Source of the DNA: Paraburkholderia ginsengiterrae
GTDB lineage: Bacteria; Pseudomonadota; Gammaproteobacteria; Burkholderiales; Burkholderiaceae
Assembly (NCBI RefSeq): GCF_001645125.1
Contig: NZ_LXKA01000287.1
Location: forward strand, 1 to 64,000
Length of the DNA: 64,000 bases
Direction: 5' to 3'
The notes under the pieces were generated by a model. It had not been told where the DNA came from. It did no database searches and saw only the letters and a list, made by a program, of their open reading frames with translations. Shown piece by piece: positions 46,719 through 53,998 of the stretch. Position numbers and translations under genes: made by a program. The stretch's first letter is position 1. Each line of letters starts with the position of its first letter.

Positions 46719-47233
46719 CGCACCACCTTTAATTTTGCGCCGGGCTGCGAGCCCGCCATCAATGCCCGAAGCCGCTCGCGTCCCCGCGACAGGCGCGACA
46801 TCACCGTGCCGATCGGAATGTTCAGCGCGAGCGCCACGTCGGCATAGCTCATTTCCTCGAGACCCACCAGCAGCACGACCTCACGCTGTTCCATGGGCAG
46901 GCGCTGCAACGCGTAGTCGAGATCGCGCATTTCCAGCGAGCGGGTCTGCGCGGGCGGCACGGCGAATTCGCTTTCGTGCACGCTGTCGTCGTCGACCGCC
47001 ACGTGAATCGCGCGTGCCGAGGCCTTGCGCGCCTGATTGGCAAACACGTTGTGCATGATCGTAAACAGCCACGCGCGCAGGTCGGTGCCGGGCTGGAACA
47101 TGCCGGTGCGCCCGAGTGCGCGTTCGAGCGTGTCCTGCACGAGGTCGTCGGCGAGGTCGCGATTGTTGATCAGCGCGCGGGCATAGCGCCGCAGACGCGG
47201 CACGTGCTCCATCAGATCGTCACGGACATCCAT
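46715..47233 (-). CDS. ECF-type RNA polymerase sigma factor
   Basis: A 172-residue sigma-70-family factor with only region 2 (LRRYARALINNRDLADDLVQDTLERAL, DLRAWLFTIMHNVFANQ) and region 4 (LQRLPMEQREVVLLVGLEEMSYADVALALNIPIGTVMSRLSRGRERL), quoted in parts. ATG 47233 is preceded by GGGATG. Its own upstream region carries GGGAATAAA-N12-GTGTT, present twice more in the locus, which indicates positive autoregulation. Likely targets here include the DUF4148, peroxidase and cytochrome b561 genes. Confidence 0.94.
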   Translation of the reverse strand: MDVRDDLMEHVPRLRRYARALINNRDLADDLVQDTLERALGRTGMFQPGTDLRAWLFTIMHNVFANQARKASARAIHVAVDDDSVHESEFAVPPAQTRSLEMRDLDYALQRLPMEQREVVLLVGLEEMSYADVALALNIPIGTVMSRLSRGRERLRALMAGSQPGAKLKVVR

Positions 47234-47313
47234 TTTTCATCCCAATCGTGGGGCTCGTCGTGTGCACGAGGCGGGCGCCGGCTGGCGTGGCCAGCCGACG
47301 CATTCGAACTGCA

Positions 47314-47339
47314 AACACGCGTAGCTGCATTTTATTCCC
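47314..47339 (-). promoter_or_regulatory. Predicted ECF promoter P1 (sigma/anti-sigma operon)
   Basis: Minus strand GGGAATAAA (47339-47331), 12 bases, GTGTT (47318-47314); 80 bases lie between it and the sigma start codon. Same spacing as P2 and P3. Confidence 0.7.
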
Positions 47340-47374
47340 GTGGCTCGCATCAGATCGTGAAATACCGGCGCGGA

Positions 47375-48112
47375 TCAGCGCGTGGTCAGGGAGTCGGCCG
47401 CGCGCATCAGGCCGTGGGCGCGGGCGTCGCCGGCCACCACGAAGCGCTTCAGGCGCGCGCTCCAGAACAGCAGACGAATATCGCCGATACGGCGGGCGTA
47501 CCACTGCGGCTGCGCCCGCCCCCATTGCGCCCCCGCCGAAAGCAGCCCCACCGTCTCGTTGTCCCCGTTCATGTAGACAAATTCGTCGATGCGCTGAAGC
47601 GGGCCGGGCGACAGCATTTTCCGGTCCACGAGGCGCAGTCCGATCGACGCGAGATTCGGCGCGTCCAGGTCGGCCCGCGTCGGCGAAGCGGCGGAAAATC
47701 CCGCGGCGGCGGTCTCGGCCAGCGCCATGACGGCGGCGTTGTTGAGCGACTGGGCGGACACCTGGGCGGTTGCCAGCCAGCCGCTTGCCACTGCCAGCGT
47801 CAGGGCGAGCGCGGCCAGCGTGTTGACGAGCTTGCGGGTGCGCCGCGTGGCGCCGATCCGGCCGAACGTGCCGCGCCATGCACCGGCGCGGCCTGGCGCG
47901 GGTTCGTCGGTGGTTTGAAAGGCGGCCTGGACCTGCGCGTTCAGCCTGCCGTAGAACGCCACCCGGCGCGCCTCCGCCGGATCCTTGCTCAGATACGCGC
48001 GCAGAAACTCCGCGCGCTCGGGCATCAGCGTGCCGTCGGCGTAGGCCTGGATGTCAGCTTCGGAAATCGGCGAATCGGATGGGGTGTCGGTGGTCATGGC
48101 GTCGGCTTGCAT
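47375..48112 (-). CDS. Second anti-sigma-like membrane protein
   Basis: A 245-residue protein whose N-terminus (SEADIQAYADGTLMPERAEFLRAYLSKDP, read in parts) matches the anti-sigma domain of the 45894 gene in the same positions (LHAYVDGTLSDARRADVERAL), then a linker, one membrane segment (LAALALTLAVASGWLATAQV, about residue 100) and a periplasmic domain. So one sigma factor has two possible membrane regulators. ATG 48112 is chosen as closest to P2; ATG 48097 is possible, neither with a strong ribosome site. 141 bases before the sigma gene on the same strand. Confidence 0.78.
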   Translation of the reverse strand: MQADAMTTDTPSDSPISEADIQAYADGTLMPERAEFLRAYLSKDPAEARRVAFYGRLNAQVQAAFQTTDEPAPGRAGAWRGTFGRIGATRRTRKLVNTLAALALTLAVASGWLATAQVSAQSLNNAAVMALAETAAAGFSAASPTRADLDAPNLASIGLRLVDRKMLSPGPLQRIDEFVYMNGDNETVGLLSAGAQWGRAQPQWYARRIGDIRLLFWSARLKRFVVAGDARAHGLMRAADSLTTR

Positions 48113-48135
48113 CGGTTGTCCGCTATCGATGTGCG

Positions 48136-48161
48136 AACACACTCAGAGCTCGTTTATTCCC
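48136..48161 (-). promoter_or_regulatory. Predicted ECF promoter P2 (second anti-sigma-like gene)
   Basis: Minus strand GGGAATAAA (48161-48153), 12 bases, GTGTT (48140-48136), 23 bases before ATG 48112. Confidence 0.7.
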
Positions 48162-48195
48162 GCTTTCGACTATGTTTTTGCCGTGGCGCCGACGC

Positions 48196-48221
48196 AGGAA
48201 TAAAAGCCGCGAACCCGTGGT
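48196..48221 (+). promoter_or_regulatory. Predicted ECF promoter P3 (DUF4148/peroxidase unit)
   Basis: AGGAATAAA (48196-48204), 12 bases, GTGGT (48217-48221), 42 bases before ATG 48264. Back to back with P2, 34 bases apart. Confidence 0.65.
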
Positions 48222-48263
48222 TCTCCCTCATGCAAACCCGCACAAAACTCGCTGGAGTTCTTC

Positions 48264-48533
48264 ATGAAGAAAGTGGCTATTTCCGCATTGTCCGTCGTGG
48301 CGCTCTTTACGTTTGGCGTTTCTTCGAGCGCTTTTGCAGAGGGCAAGACGCGTGCTGAGGTGTACCAGGAATTGATTCAGGCTGAGCAGAACGGCTTGAA
48401 TTACGTCACCGATACCTCGTACCCGGATGTCAATCCGATCTTCGCGCAGCAGGTCGCGCAGCACAAGGAAGCGCTCGCCGCCGAAGCACGGATGGATCAC
48501 GTCGCGAGCGCGCCGGCGGTCAGCGCCAAGTGA
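48264..48533 (+). CDS. DUF4148-domain exported protein (second copy)
   Basis: An 89-residue exported protein: signal peptide to SSAFAE (about residue 26), then the DUF4148 core KTRAEVYQELIQAEQNGLNY and YPDVNPIFAQQVAQHKEAL. Shorter than the copy at 39206 and lacking its Gly/Ser tail. GGAG precedes ATG. Preceded by predicted ECF promoter P3 and followed by a 13-bp hairpin before the peroxidase gene. Function unknown; context suggests an envelope stress role. Confidence 0.9.
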   Translation: MKKVAISALSVVALFTFGVSSSAFAEGKTRAEVYQELIQAEQNGLNYVTDTSYPDVNPIFAQQVAQHKEALAAEARMDHVASAPAVSAK

Positions 48534-48539
48534 GGGCCG

Positions 48540-48580
48540 CGATAACCGGCGCGCCAGGGGAACGGGTGCGCCGGTTATCG
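48540..48580 (+). terminator. 13-bp hairpin between DUF4148 and peroxidase genes
   Basis: CGATAACCGGCGC (48540-48552) and GCGCCGGTTATCG (48568-48580), perfect arms, 15-base loop, no T-run. May partly stop or stabilise the P3 transcript. Confidence 0.55.
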
Positions 48581-48657
48581 GATGGAATAGATCGGCGATT
48601 GATGTGTTCGCCCCTATGTTTGCCCACCAGGCGCATCCATCCGAGAGAGGAGTTGTT

Positions 48658-49749
48658 GTGACCCAACCACCCGTTCCCCACGCCGCGCCGGTCTGCGTGC
48701 CATGCAGACTCGCCGCGATCGGCGCGGCCGTGCTGGCGCTCGCCGGCGGCTTTGCCTACACGGCAGGCTGGCTGACACCCGCGCGCCTTACTGCGCCGCG
48801 CATCATCGACACGTTCCAGACGGTAGCCGGTCAGCCGCATCCGGGCTACCGGCGCAACCATGCCAAGGGGCTGTGCATCGAGGGATATTTCGACAGCAAC
48901 GGCGCGGGCGCGGCCGTTTCGCGTGCGCTGGTATTCGCGCCCGGCCGCACGCCGGTCACGGGCCGGTTTGCGGTGCCCGGCGGCAACCCGTCCGCGCCGG
49001 ATACCAGCACGCCGGTGCGCAGCATGGCGTTGTTGTTCCAGTTGCCCGACGGCGAACAATGGCGCACGGGGATGAATTCGGCCCCCGTTTTCGCGGTGCA
49101 TACCCCGGAGCAGTTTTATCAGCAACTGGTCGCCGCCAAACCCGATCCGGCGACCGGCAAACCGGACCCCGCCAAACTCAAGGCGTTTTACGCCGCGAAT
49201 CCCGAAACCCGGCCGTTCCAGACCTGGGTGAAGGCGCACCCGCCGTCCTCGAGTCTGGCGAATGCCGCGTACTACGGCATCAACGCGTTCCGCTTTACGG
49301 ATGCCTCCGGCTCGACGCGCGCGGTGCGCTGGGCGATGGTGCCCGAGACACCTTATGCACCGGTCACCGACGCGGAAAAGGCCGAAAAGAATTTTCTCGC
49401 GGCCGACCTCGATCAGCGCCTGCAAAACGGACCGCTGCGCTGGCATCTGATCCTGACCGTCGCGCAGGCTGGCGACCCGACCGGCGACGCCACCTTGCAA
49501 TGGCCCGCCGACCGGCAGCAAATCGACGCGGGCACGCTGGTGATAGAACGCACGACGTCGCAGGAAGACGGCGCCTGCCGCGACGTCAACTTTGATCCAA
49601 CGATCCTGCCGGCAGGCATCCGGCCCTCGGACGATCCATTGCTTGCGGCGCGCTCGGCCGCCTATGCACAGTCGTATCAGCGCCGCACGCGTGAGGAAGC
49701 GCTGCATCCCGCGATTCATCAAGTCCCGTCGACCGGAGATCATTCATGA
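48658..49749 (+). CDS. Catalase-family peroxidase (SrpA type), membrane-anchored
   Basis: A 363-residue haem peroxidase of the small catalase-related group. One N-terminal membrane segment or signal (AAIGAAVLALAGGFAYTAG) directs it to the periplasm. Catalase-like blocks: NHAKGLCIEGYFDSNG (with the family's distal His in YRRNHAKG), PVRSMALLFQLPDGEQWR, SLANAAYYGINAFRFTD, and the C-terminal NFDPTILPAGIRPSDDPLLAARSAAYAQS with the Tyr that would ligate haem. GTG 48658 is selected from AGAGGAG five bases upstream. Ends four bases inside the cytochrome b561 gene, which may supply electrons. Confidence 0.87.
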   Translation: MTQPPVPHAAPVCVPCRLAAIGAAVLALAGGFAYTAGWLTPARLTAPRIIDTFQTVAGQPHPGYRRNHAKGLCIEGYFDSNGAGAAVSRALVFAPGRTPVTGRFAVPGGNPSAPDTSTPVRSMALLFQLPDGEQWRTGMNSAPVFAVHTPEQFYQQLVAAKPDPATGKPDPAKLKAFYAANPETRPFQTWVKAHPPSSSLANAAYYGINAFRFTDASGSTRAVRWAMVPETPYAPVTDAEKAEKNFLAADLDQRLQNGPLRWHLILTVAQAGDPTGDATLQWPADRQQIDAGTLVIERTTSQEDGACRDVNFDPTILPAGIRPSDDPLLAARSAAYAQSYQRRTREEALHPAIHQVPSTGDHS

Positions 49750-50285
49750 CGCCGACGCGTACCCATTTCAGTCCGCTCGCGCGTCTGCTGCATTGGACGA
49801 TGGCGCCGCTCATCATCGCGATGCTGTTTATCGGCGTGGGGATGGTGGCGACCGTCTCGCGCGCGCACGACACGCTGATTGCGATTCACCGCCCGCTTGG
49901 CATTGCACTGCTGCTGTTGGTGCTGCTGCGTGCGGGCGTGCGCCTCACACGCAGCAGCCCGCCGTTGCCTGCGGATATGTCCGCGCCGCAGCGCAGGGTG
50001 GCCAAGGCCTCGCACCTCGTGCTGTATGCGTTGATGGCGGCGATGCCGTTGATCGGCTGGGGCATGCTGTCTGCAGCGGGCTATCCGGTCACGCTATACG
50101 GTCCGCTGCATTTGCCGCCGATCGCGCCGCATGATGTCCGTCTGTTCGCGCTGCTGCGCGCGTTGCATACGTGGCTCGCGTTCGCCTTGTTCGCGACGGT
50201 CCTGCTGCATCTCGCGGCGGCGCTGTTTCACGGGCTGATCCGCCGCGACGGCGTGTTCTCCAGCATGGCGCGCGGCGGACGTTAG
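49746..50285 (+). CDS. Cytochrome b561-family membrane protein
   Basis: A 179-residue four-helix di-haem cytochrome. HFSPLARLLHWTMAPLIIAM supplies the first haem His, IAIHRPLGIALLLLVLLRAG the second, ASHLVLYALMAAMPLIGW the third and LHTWLAFALFATVLLHLAAALFHG the fourth set (segments quoted in parts). Such proteins pass quinol electrons across the membrane. The 4-base overlap with the peroxidase gene suggests the two form a quinol peroxidase. A 10-bp hairpin follows the stop. Confidence 0.92.
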   Translation: MTPTRTHFSPLARLLHWTMAPLIIAMLFIGVGMVATVSRAHDTLIAIHRPLGIALLLLVLLRAGVRLTRSSPPLPADMSAPQRRVAKASHLVLYALMAAMPLIGWGMLSAAGYPVTLYGPLHLPPIAPHDVRLFALLRALHTWLAFALFATVLLHLAAALFHGLIRRDGVFSSMARGGR

Positions 50286-50289
50286 CTCG

Positions 50290-50313
50290 GGCGTGACGTC
50301 TTCACGTCACGCC
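50290..50313. terminator. Bidirectional hairpin between convergent cytochrome b561 and dehydrogenase genes
   Basis: GGCGTGACGT-CTTC-ACGTCACGCC, 10-bp perfect arms with a tetraloop; the right arm contains the dehydrogenase stop codon. Confidence 0.65.
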
Positions 50314-52811
50314 TTGACGCGCGCCGAACGCGGATCGTAAGGCGCTTTCAGATGCACGGTGGCCGGCAGCAGGTCGCCGGCGACGTCGATCGCGTAGTGG
50401 CCGCTCGTCAGATACGCGGCATCCGCCACGCCGTCGGGATTGTTCACGTAGCCCATCGCGACCGGACAGCCGAGCGTGTGCCCGAATGCCGCCGAGCTCA
50501 CGAAGCCGACCGGTTTGCCATCGCGCAGAATCGCTTCGCCGCCCCACAGCATGCGGTCGCCGGCGCCGTCGGCGGTCAGCACGACCATGCGGCGGCGCAG
50601 CGGTTCGTCGCGCAGTTTGAGCAGCGCGTCGCGGCCGCGGAACGGGATGTTCTTGTCGAGCTTGCAGGCGAACGTCAGACCCGCTTCGAACGGATTCGTG
50701 TCCGGCGTGAGTTCGCGTCCCCAGGCACGATAGCCTTTCTCGATGCGCAAGGAGTCGATCGCGTAGTAGCCCGCGTTGACGAGGCCGAACGCTTTGCCCG
50801 CAACGTGCAGCGTCTCGTACACGCCAACCGCGAACTCAACCGGCACGTACAGCTCCCAGCCCAGTTCGCCGACATAGGTGAGGCGGGTGGCGCGCACGGT
50901 CGCATAGCCGAGATCGACCTCGCGGCTCTGGCCGAAGGCAAACGCTTCGTTGCTCCAGTCCGCCTTGGACACGCTCTGCAACAGCTCGCGTGAACGCGGG
51001 CCCATCACGGCGAGCACCGCATACTGCCCCGTGACGTCGACGAGCGTGCAGTGCCGGTCGAGCGGAATGGCTTTTTCGATGGTGTCGAAATCGCGCGTGG
51101 TTTGCGCGGTGCCTGTGACGAGCAGATATTGATCGTCGGCGAGACGCGTGAGCGTGAAGTCCGACTCGTAGGTGCCGCGCTCGTTGAGCATGCCGGTGTA
51201 GACGGTGGTGCCGGTGGGCACGTCCACGTCGTTGGCGACGATCTCCTGCAGCACGCTTTGCGCGTCGCGTCCCTTGACGAGAAATTTGGAGAACGACGTC
51301 ATGTCGAACAGCGCCACGCCTTCGCGGCAAGCGCGATGTTCGGCCCCGCTCCAGGGCAGCCAGTTCTGCTGGCCGAAGGCGTAGTCGATTTTGGCCTCGG
51401 CAGGCGAGGGCGCAAAAAAGTTGGCGCGCTCCCAGCCCATCTTGCTGCCGAAACAGGCGCCGTCGTCGCGCAGCAGCGAATACAGTGGCGAGCGGCGAAA
51501 CGGCCGTGCGCTGTCGAGCTCACGATTGGGCCACGGCATCGCGTAGTGCAGCCCGAGGGTTTCCTTCACGCGATCGTGCAGCCACGTGTCGTTACCGTTA
51601 AAGCGCGCGAAGCGGCGGATATCGACCGGCCACAGATCCATGGTCGGCTCGCCTGCGACGATCCATTCGGCGAGCGCCATGCCGGCGCCGCCCGCCGAGG
51701 CGATACCCATCGAATTGAAGCCCGCGCCGACGAAAAAGCGCCGCAGCTCGGGCGCTTCGCCGAGCATGAAGTTGTTGTCGGGCGTGAACGATTCCGGGCC
51801 GTTATAGAACTGCCGCACCTGCGCGGTTTCAAGCGCGGGCACGCGTTGCAGCGCATTTTCCATCAGGATTTCGAACTGATCCCAGTCGTCCGGCAGCAGT
51901 TGAAACTCGAAATTCTCCGGGATGCCGTTCATACCCCACGGCTTCGCATCCGGCTCGAAGCCGCCCATCACGAGTCCGCCCACTTCTTCCTTGAAGTAGA
52001 TGAAGCCATCCGGGTCGCGCATGACCGGCAGGTCCGGATGCACGCCGGCAATGCGCTCGGTGACGATGTAGTAATGCTCGGCCGAATGCAGCGGCACCGT
52101 GACGCCACACAGGCGCCCGACGGCTTTGGCCCACTGGCCCGCGCAATTCACCACGATGTCCGCGCCGATCGTGCCTTCTTCGCCGTCCTTGTTGCGCCAC
52201 GCGAGTCCGCTGACTTCGCGCGCGCCATGCGAACCGCCGGCCTTGCCGTCCTGTGCGGCGCGCGTGTGGATCGCGGTAACGCGGGTATTTTCGACGATGC
52301 GCGCGCCGCGCATGCGGGCGCCGCGCGCGAGGGCCTGGGTCAGGTCGGTGGGATTCGCCTTGCCGTCGCCGGGCAGCCAGACGGCGCCCAGCAGGTCGTC
52401 GGTGCGCATGACCGGCCACAGTTCGCCGGCTTCGCGCGGGCTGATCACGTCGCACGCCACACCGTAGGCGCGCGCGACGGCGGCGGTGCGTTTGAGTTGC
52501 GTCATCCGCTCGGCCGTGCGCGCCACCGAGAGCGAGCCGCATTGCTTCCAGCCGGTCGCAAGGCCGGTGTCGGCCTCGAGTTCGGCGTAGAGCGCAGTGG
52601 AATAGCGGATCAGTTTCGTCATGCTCTCCTGGGCGCGCAACTGGCCGACGAGCCCGGCTGCATGCCAGGTCGTGCCGCACGAGAGCTGGCCCTGTTCGAG
52701 CAGCACCACGTCGGTCCAACCCAGTTTCGTCAGATGATAGGCAACGGAGCAGCCAATGATCCCGCCACCAATGATGACGACGCGGGCATGGGTAGGAATG
52801 TGTGTGGACAT
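50307..52811 (-). CDS. FAD-dependent dimethylglycine/sarcosine dehydrogenase-like enzyme
   Basis: An 834-residue enzyme: N-terminal FAD-binding DAO domain (ARVVIIGGGIIGCSVAYHLT, residues 9-28; HAAGLVGQLRAQESMTKL covalent-flavin-type segment), a middle FAO_M domain around residue 390-440, and C-terminal glycine-cleavage T-protein domains (from about 450) that bind tetrahydrofolate. Family members demethylate dimethylglycine, sarcosine or similar N-methyl compounds and pass the one-carbon unit to folate. Single gene, divergent from the DeoR regulator at 53081. Exact substrate is an inference. Confidence 0.87.
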   Translation of the reverse strand: MSTHIPTHARVVIIGGGIIGCSVAYHLTKLGWTDVVLLEQGQLSCGTTWHAAGLVGQLRAQESMTKLIRYSTALYAELEADTGLATGWKQCGSLSVARTAERMTQLKRTAAVARAYGVACDVISPREAGELWPVMRTDDLLGAVWLPGDGKANPTDLTQALARGARMRGARIVENTRVTAIHTRAAQDGKAGGSHGAREVSGLAWRNKDGEEGTIGADIVVNCAGQWAKAVGRLCGVTVPLHSAEHYYIVTERIAGVHPDLPVMRDPDGFIYFKEEVGGLVMGGFEPDAKPWGMNGIPENFEFQLLPDDWDQFEILMENALQRVPALETAQVRQFYNGPESFTPDNNFMLGEAPELRRFFVGAGFNSMGIASAGGAGMALAEWIVAGEPTMDLWPVDIRRFARFNGNDTWLHDRVKETLGLHYAMPWPNRELDSARPFRRSPLYSLLRDDGACFGSKMGWERANFFAPSPAEAKIDYAFGQQNWLPWSGAEHRACREGVALFDMTSFSKFLVKGRDAQSVLQEIVANDVDVPTGTTVYTGMLNERGTYESDFTLTRLADDQYLLVTGTAQTTRDFDTIEKAIPLDRHCTLVDVTGQYAVLAVMGPRSRELLQSVSKADWSNEAFAFGQSREVDLGYATVRATRLTYVGELGWELYVPVEFAVGVYETLHVAGKAFGLVNAGYYAIDSLRIEKGYRAWGRELTPDTNPFEAGLTFACKLDKNIPFRGRDALLKLRDEPLRRRMVVLTADGAGDRMLWGGEAILRDGKPVGFVSSAAFGHTLGCPVAMGYVNNPDGVADAAYLTSGHYAIDVAGDLLPATVHLKAPYDPRSARVKA

Positions 52812-53017
52812 GTGTGGGAATGCGTGGAAAAAGTCTCCATAGATTGCCGCAAAAAAACACGAAATGCAACGAGTAGTGGGTGGTGTTGGAATTGCCGTTG
52901 TGTCATGCCGCCGTCACATTGAGGAATGCGTCACCGCGATTTGGCCAAGGTGTGTGGATGATCGCCGGCATCGCAAGCACTGCCGTGCGAGGTGTGGTTT
53001 TGGTTGGAAATGTGTGG
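52802..53017. repeat. GTGTGG repeats in 10-bp register
   Basis: GTGTGG at 52802, 52812, 52952, 52992 and 53012, and GCGTGG at 52822; every start is 2 modulo 10. The first three lie over the dehydrogenase start codon, the others in the divergent region next to the DeoR gene. Confidence 0.6.
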
Positions 53018-53044
53018 CTATTTAACCCGCCGAATCGTGACTTT

Positions 53045-53053
53045 TGCTAGACT
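53045..53053 (+). promoter_or_regulatory. Extended -10 promoter of the DeoR-family gene
   Basis: TGCTAGACT is a TGn-extended -10 element, 27 bases before ATG 53081; no consensus -35 is present and the last GTGTGG repeat lies 27 bases upstream. Confidence 0.45.
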
Positions 53054-53080
53054 CCGGCCAATCGTCACTCTTCCATTGCC

Positions 53081-53875
53081 ATGTTCTCCAGCCAGCGCCA
53101 AGCCGAGATCCTGCGGCTCGTTCGTGAGCAGCGCACCTGCACGATTACCGATCTGGCCGGCCGTTTCGGCGTGTCGGACGAGACCATCCGCCGCAATATC
53201 AAGCCGTTGATCGCGGACGGCCTGCTGATCAAGGTCCACGGCGGCATCATGTTGCCCGAGCGTCTCGACGAGCCGCCGTTCCAGCGGCGCATGGTGTCGA
53301 GCCAGGAGGGCAAGCAGGCGATCGGCGCGCGCATCGGCGAACTGGTGCGGGACGGCGATTCGCTGATCCTGGAGGGCGGCACGACCTGTCTGCACATTGC
53401 CCAGGCGCTCGCCGCGCGCTCGCGGCTCACGGTCGTGACCAACTCCATCGAGGTCGCCCGCGTACTGGCGTCGCGCAACGGCAACCGGGTATTTATCGCA
53501 GGCGGCGAGTTGCGGGCCGACGATTGCGCGGCGGTGGGCGACAGCGCGCTGGCTTTCCTGCGTCAATTCCACGTGCGCTATGCGATCGTGTCGGTCACCG
53601 CGATCGACATGCAGGGCCGGTTCATGGACGCGCTGCCCGCCGACGCGGCGTTTTCGCTGGCGGCCTTCGCGCAGGCCGAGCGGCGCGTCGTCGCGGCGGA
53701 TTGCGCGAAGTTCGGGCATAGCGCGCTGGTGCACGCGTTCGGCGCGGAAGGCGTCGATCTGCTGGTGACAGATCAGGCTCCGGCGCCCGCGCTTCAGCAA
53801 GTGTTCGCGGCCGCCGGGCTGGAGCTCATGGTGGGTACGCAGGCGCCGCCACAGCCCATTCCATCCAACGCGTAA
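53081..53875 (+). CDS. DeoR/GlpR-family transcriptional regulator
   Basis: A 264-residue repressor. Helix-turn-helix at residues 4-55 (QRQAEILRLVREQRTC, LAGRFGVSDETIRRNIKPL, then KVHGGIM), DeoRC effector domain with LILEGGTTCLHIAQAL near residue 95. In the recognition helix it has RRNIKPL where most members have RRDLxxL. Divergent from the dimethylglycine-dehydrogenase-like gene, which it likely represses via the GTGTGG repeats. No ribosome site is obvious before ATG 53081. Confidence 0.9.
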   Translation: MFSSQRQAEILRLVREQRTCTITDLAGRFGVSDETIRRNIKPLIADGLLIKVHGGIMLPERLDEPPFQRRMVSSQEGKQAIGARIGELVRDGDSLILEGGTTCLHIAQALAARSRLTVVTNSIEVARVLASRNGNRVFIAGGELRADDCAAVGDSALAFLRQFHVRYAIVSVTAIDMQGRFMDALPADAAFSLAAFAQAERRVVAADCAKFGHSALVHAFGAEGVDLLVTDQAPAPALQQVFAAAGLELMVGTQAPPQPIPSNA

Positions 53876-53998
53876 AATGGCCGGTTACCACAGGCATTTG
53901 ATGCCCGGCCGCCATGCGCCGGCAGACGCGTACCGTCTGCCGAACTGACTCCTTGCCCGGCCGGCTGCCTCCGCAGGCTTGAATAGGATTGGACGCCG

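Noticed and set aside
51051-52922. 623-codon plus-strand frame opposite the dehydrogenase-like gene
   Set aside because: Antisense shadow of a clear FAD enzyme; composition and lack of motifs argue against coding.
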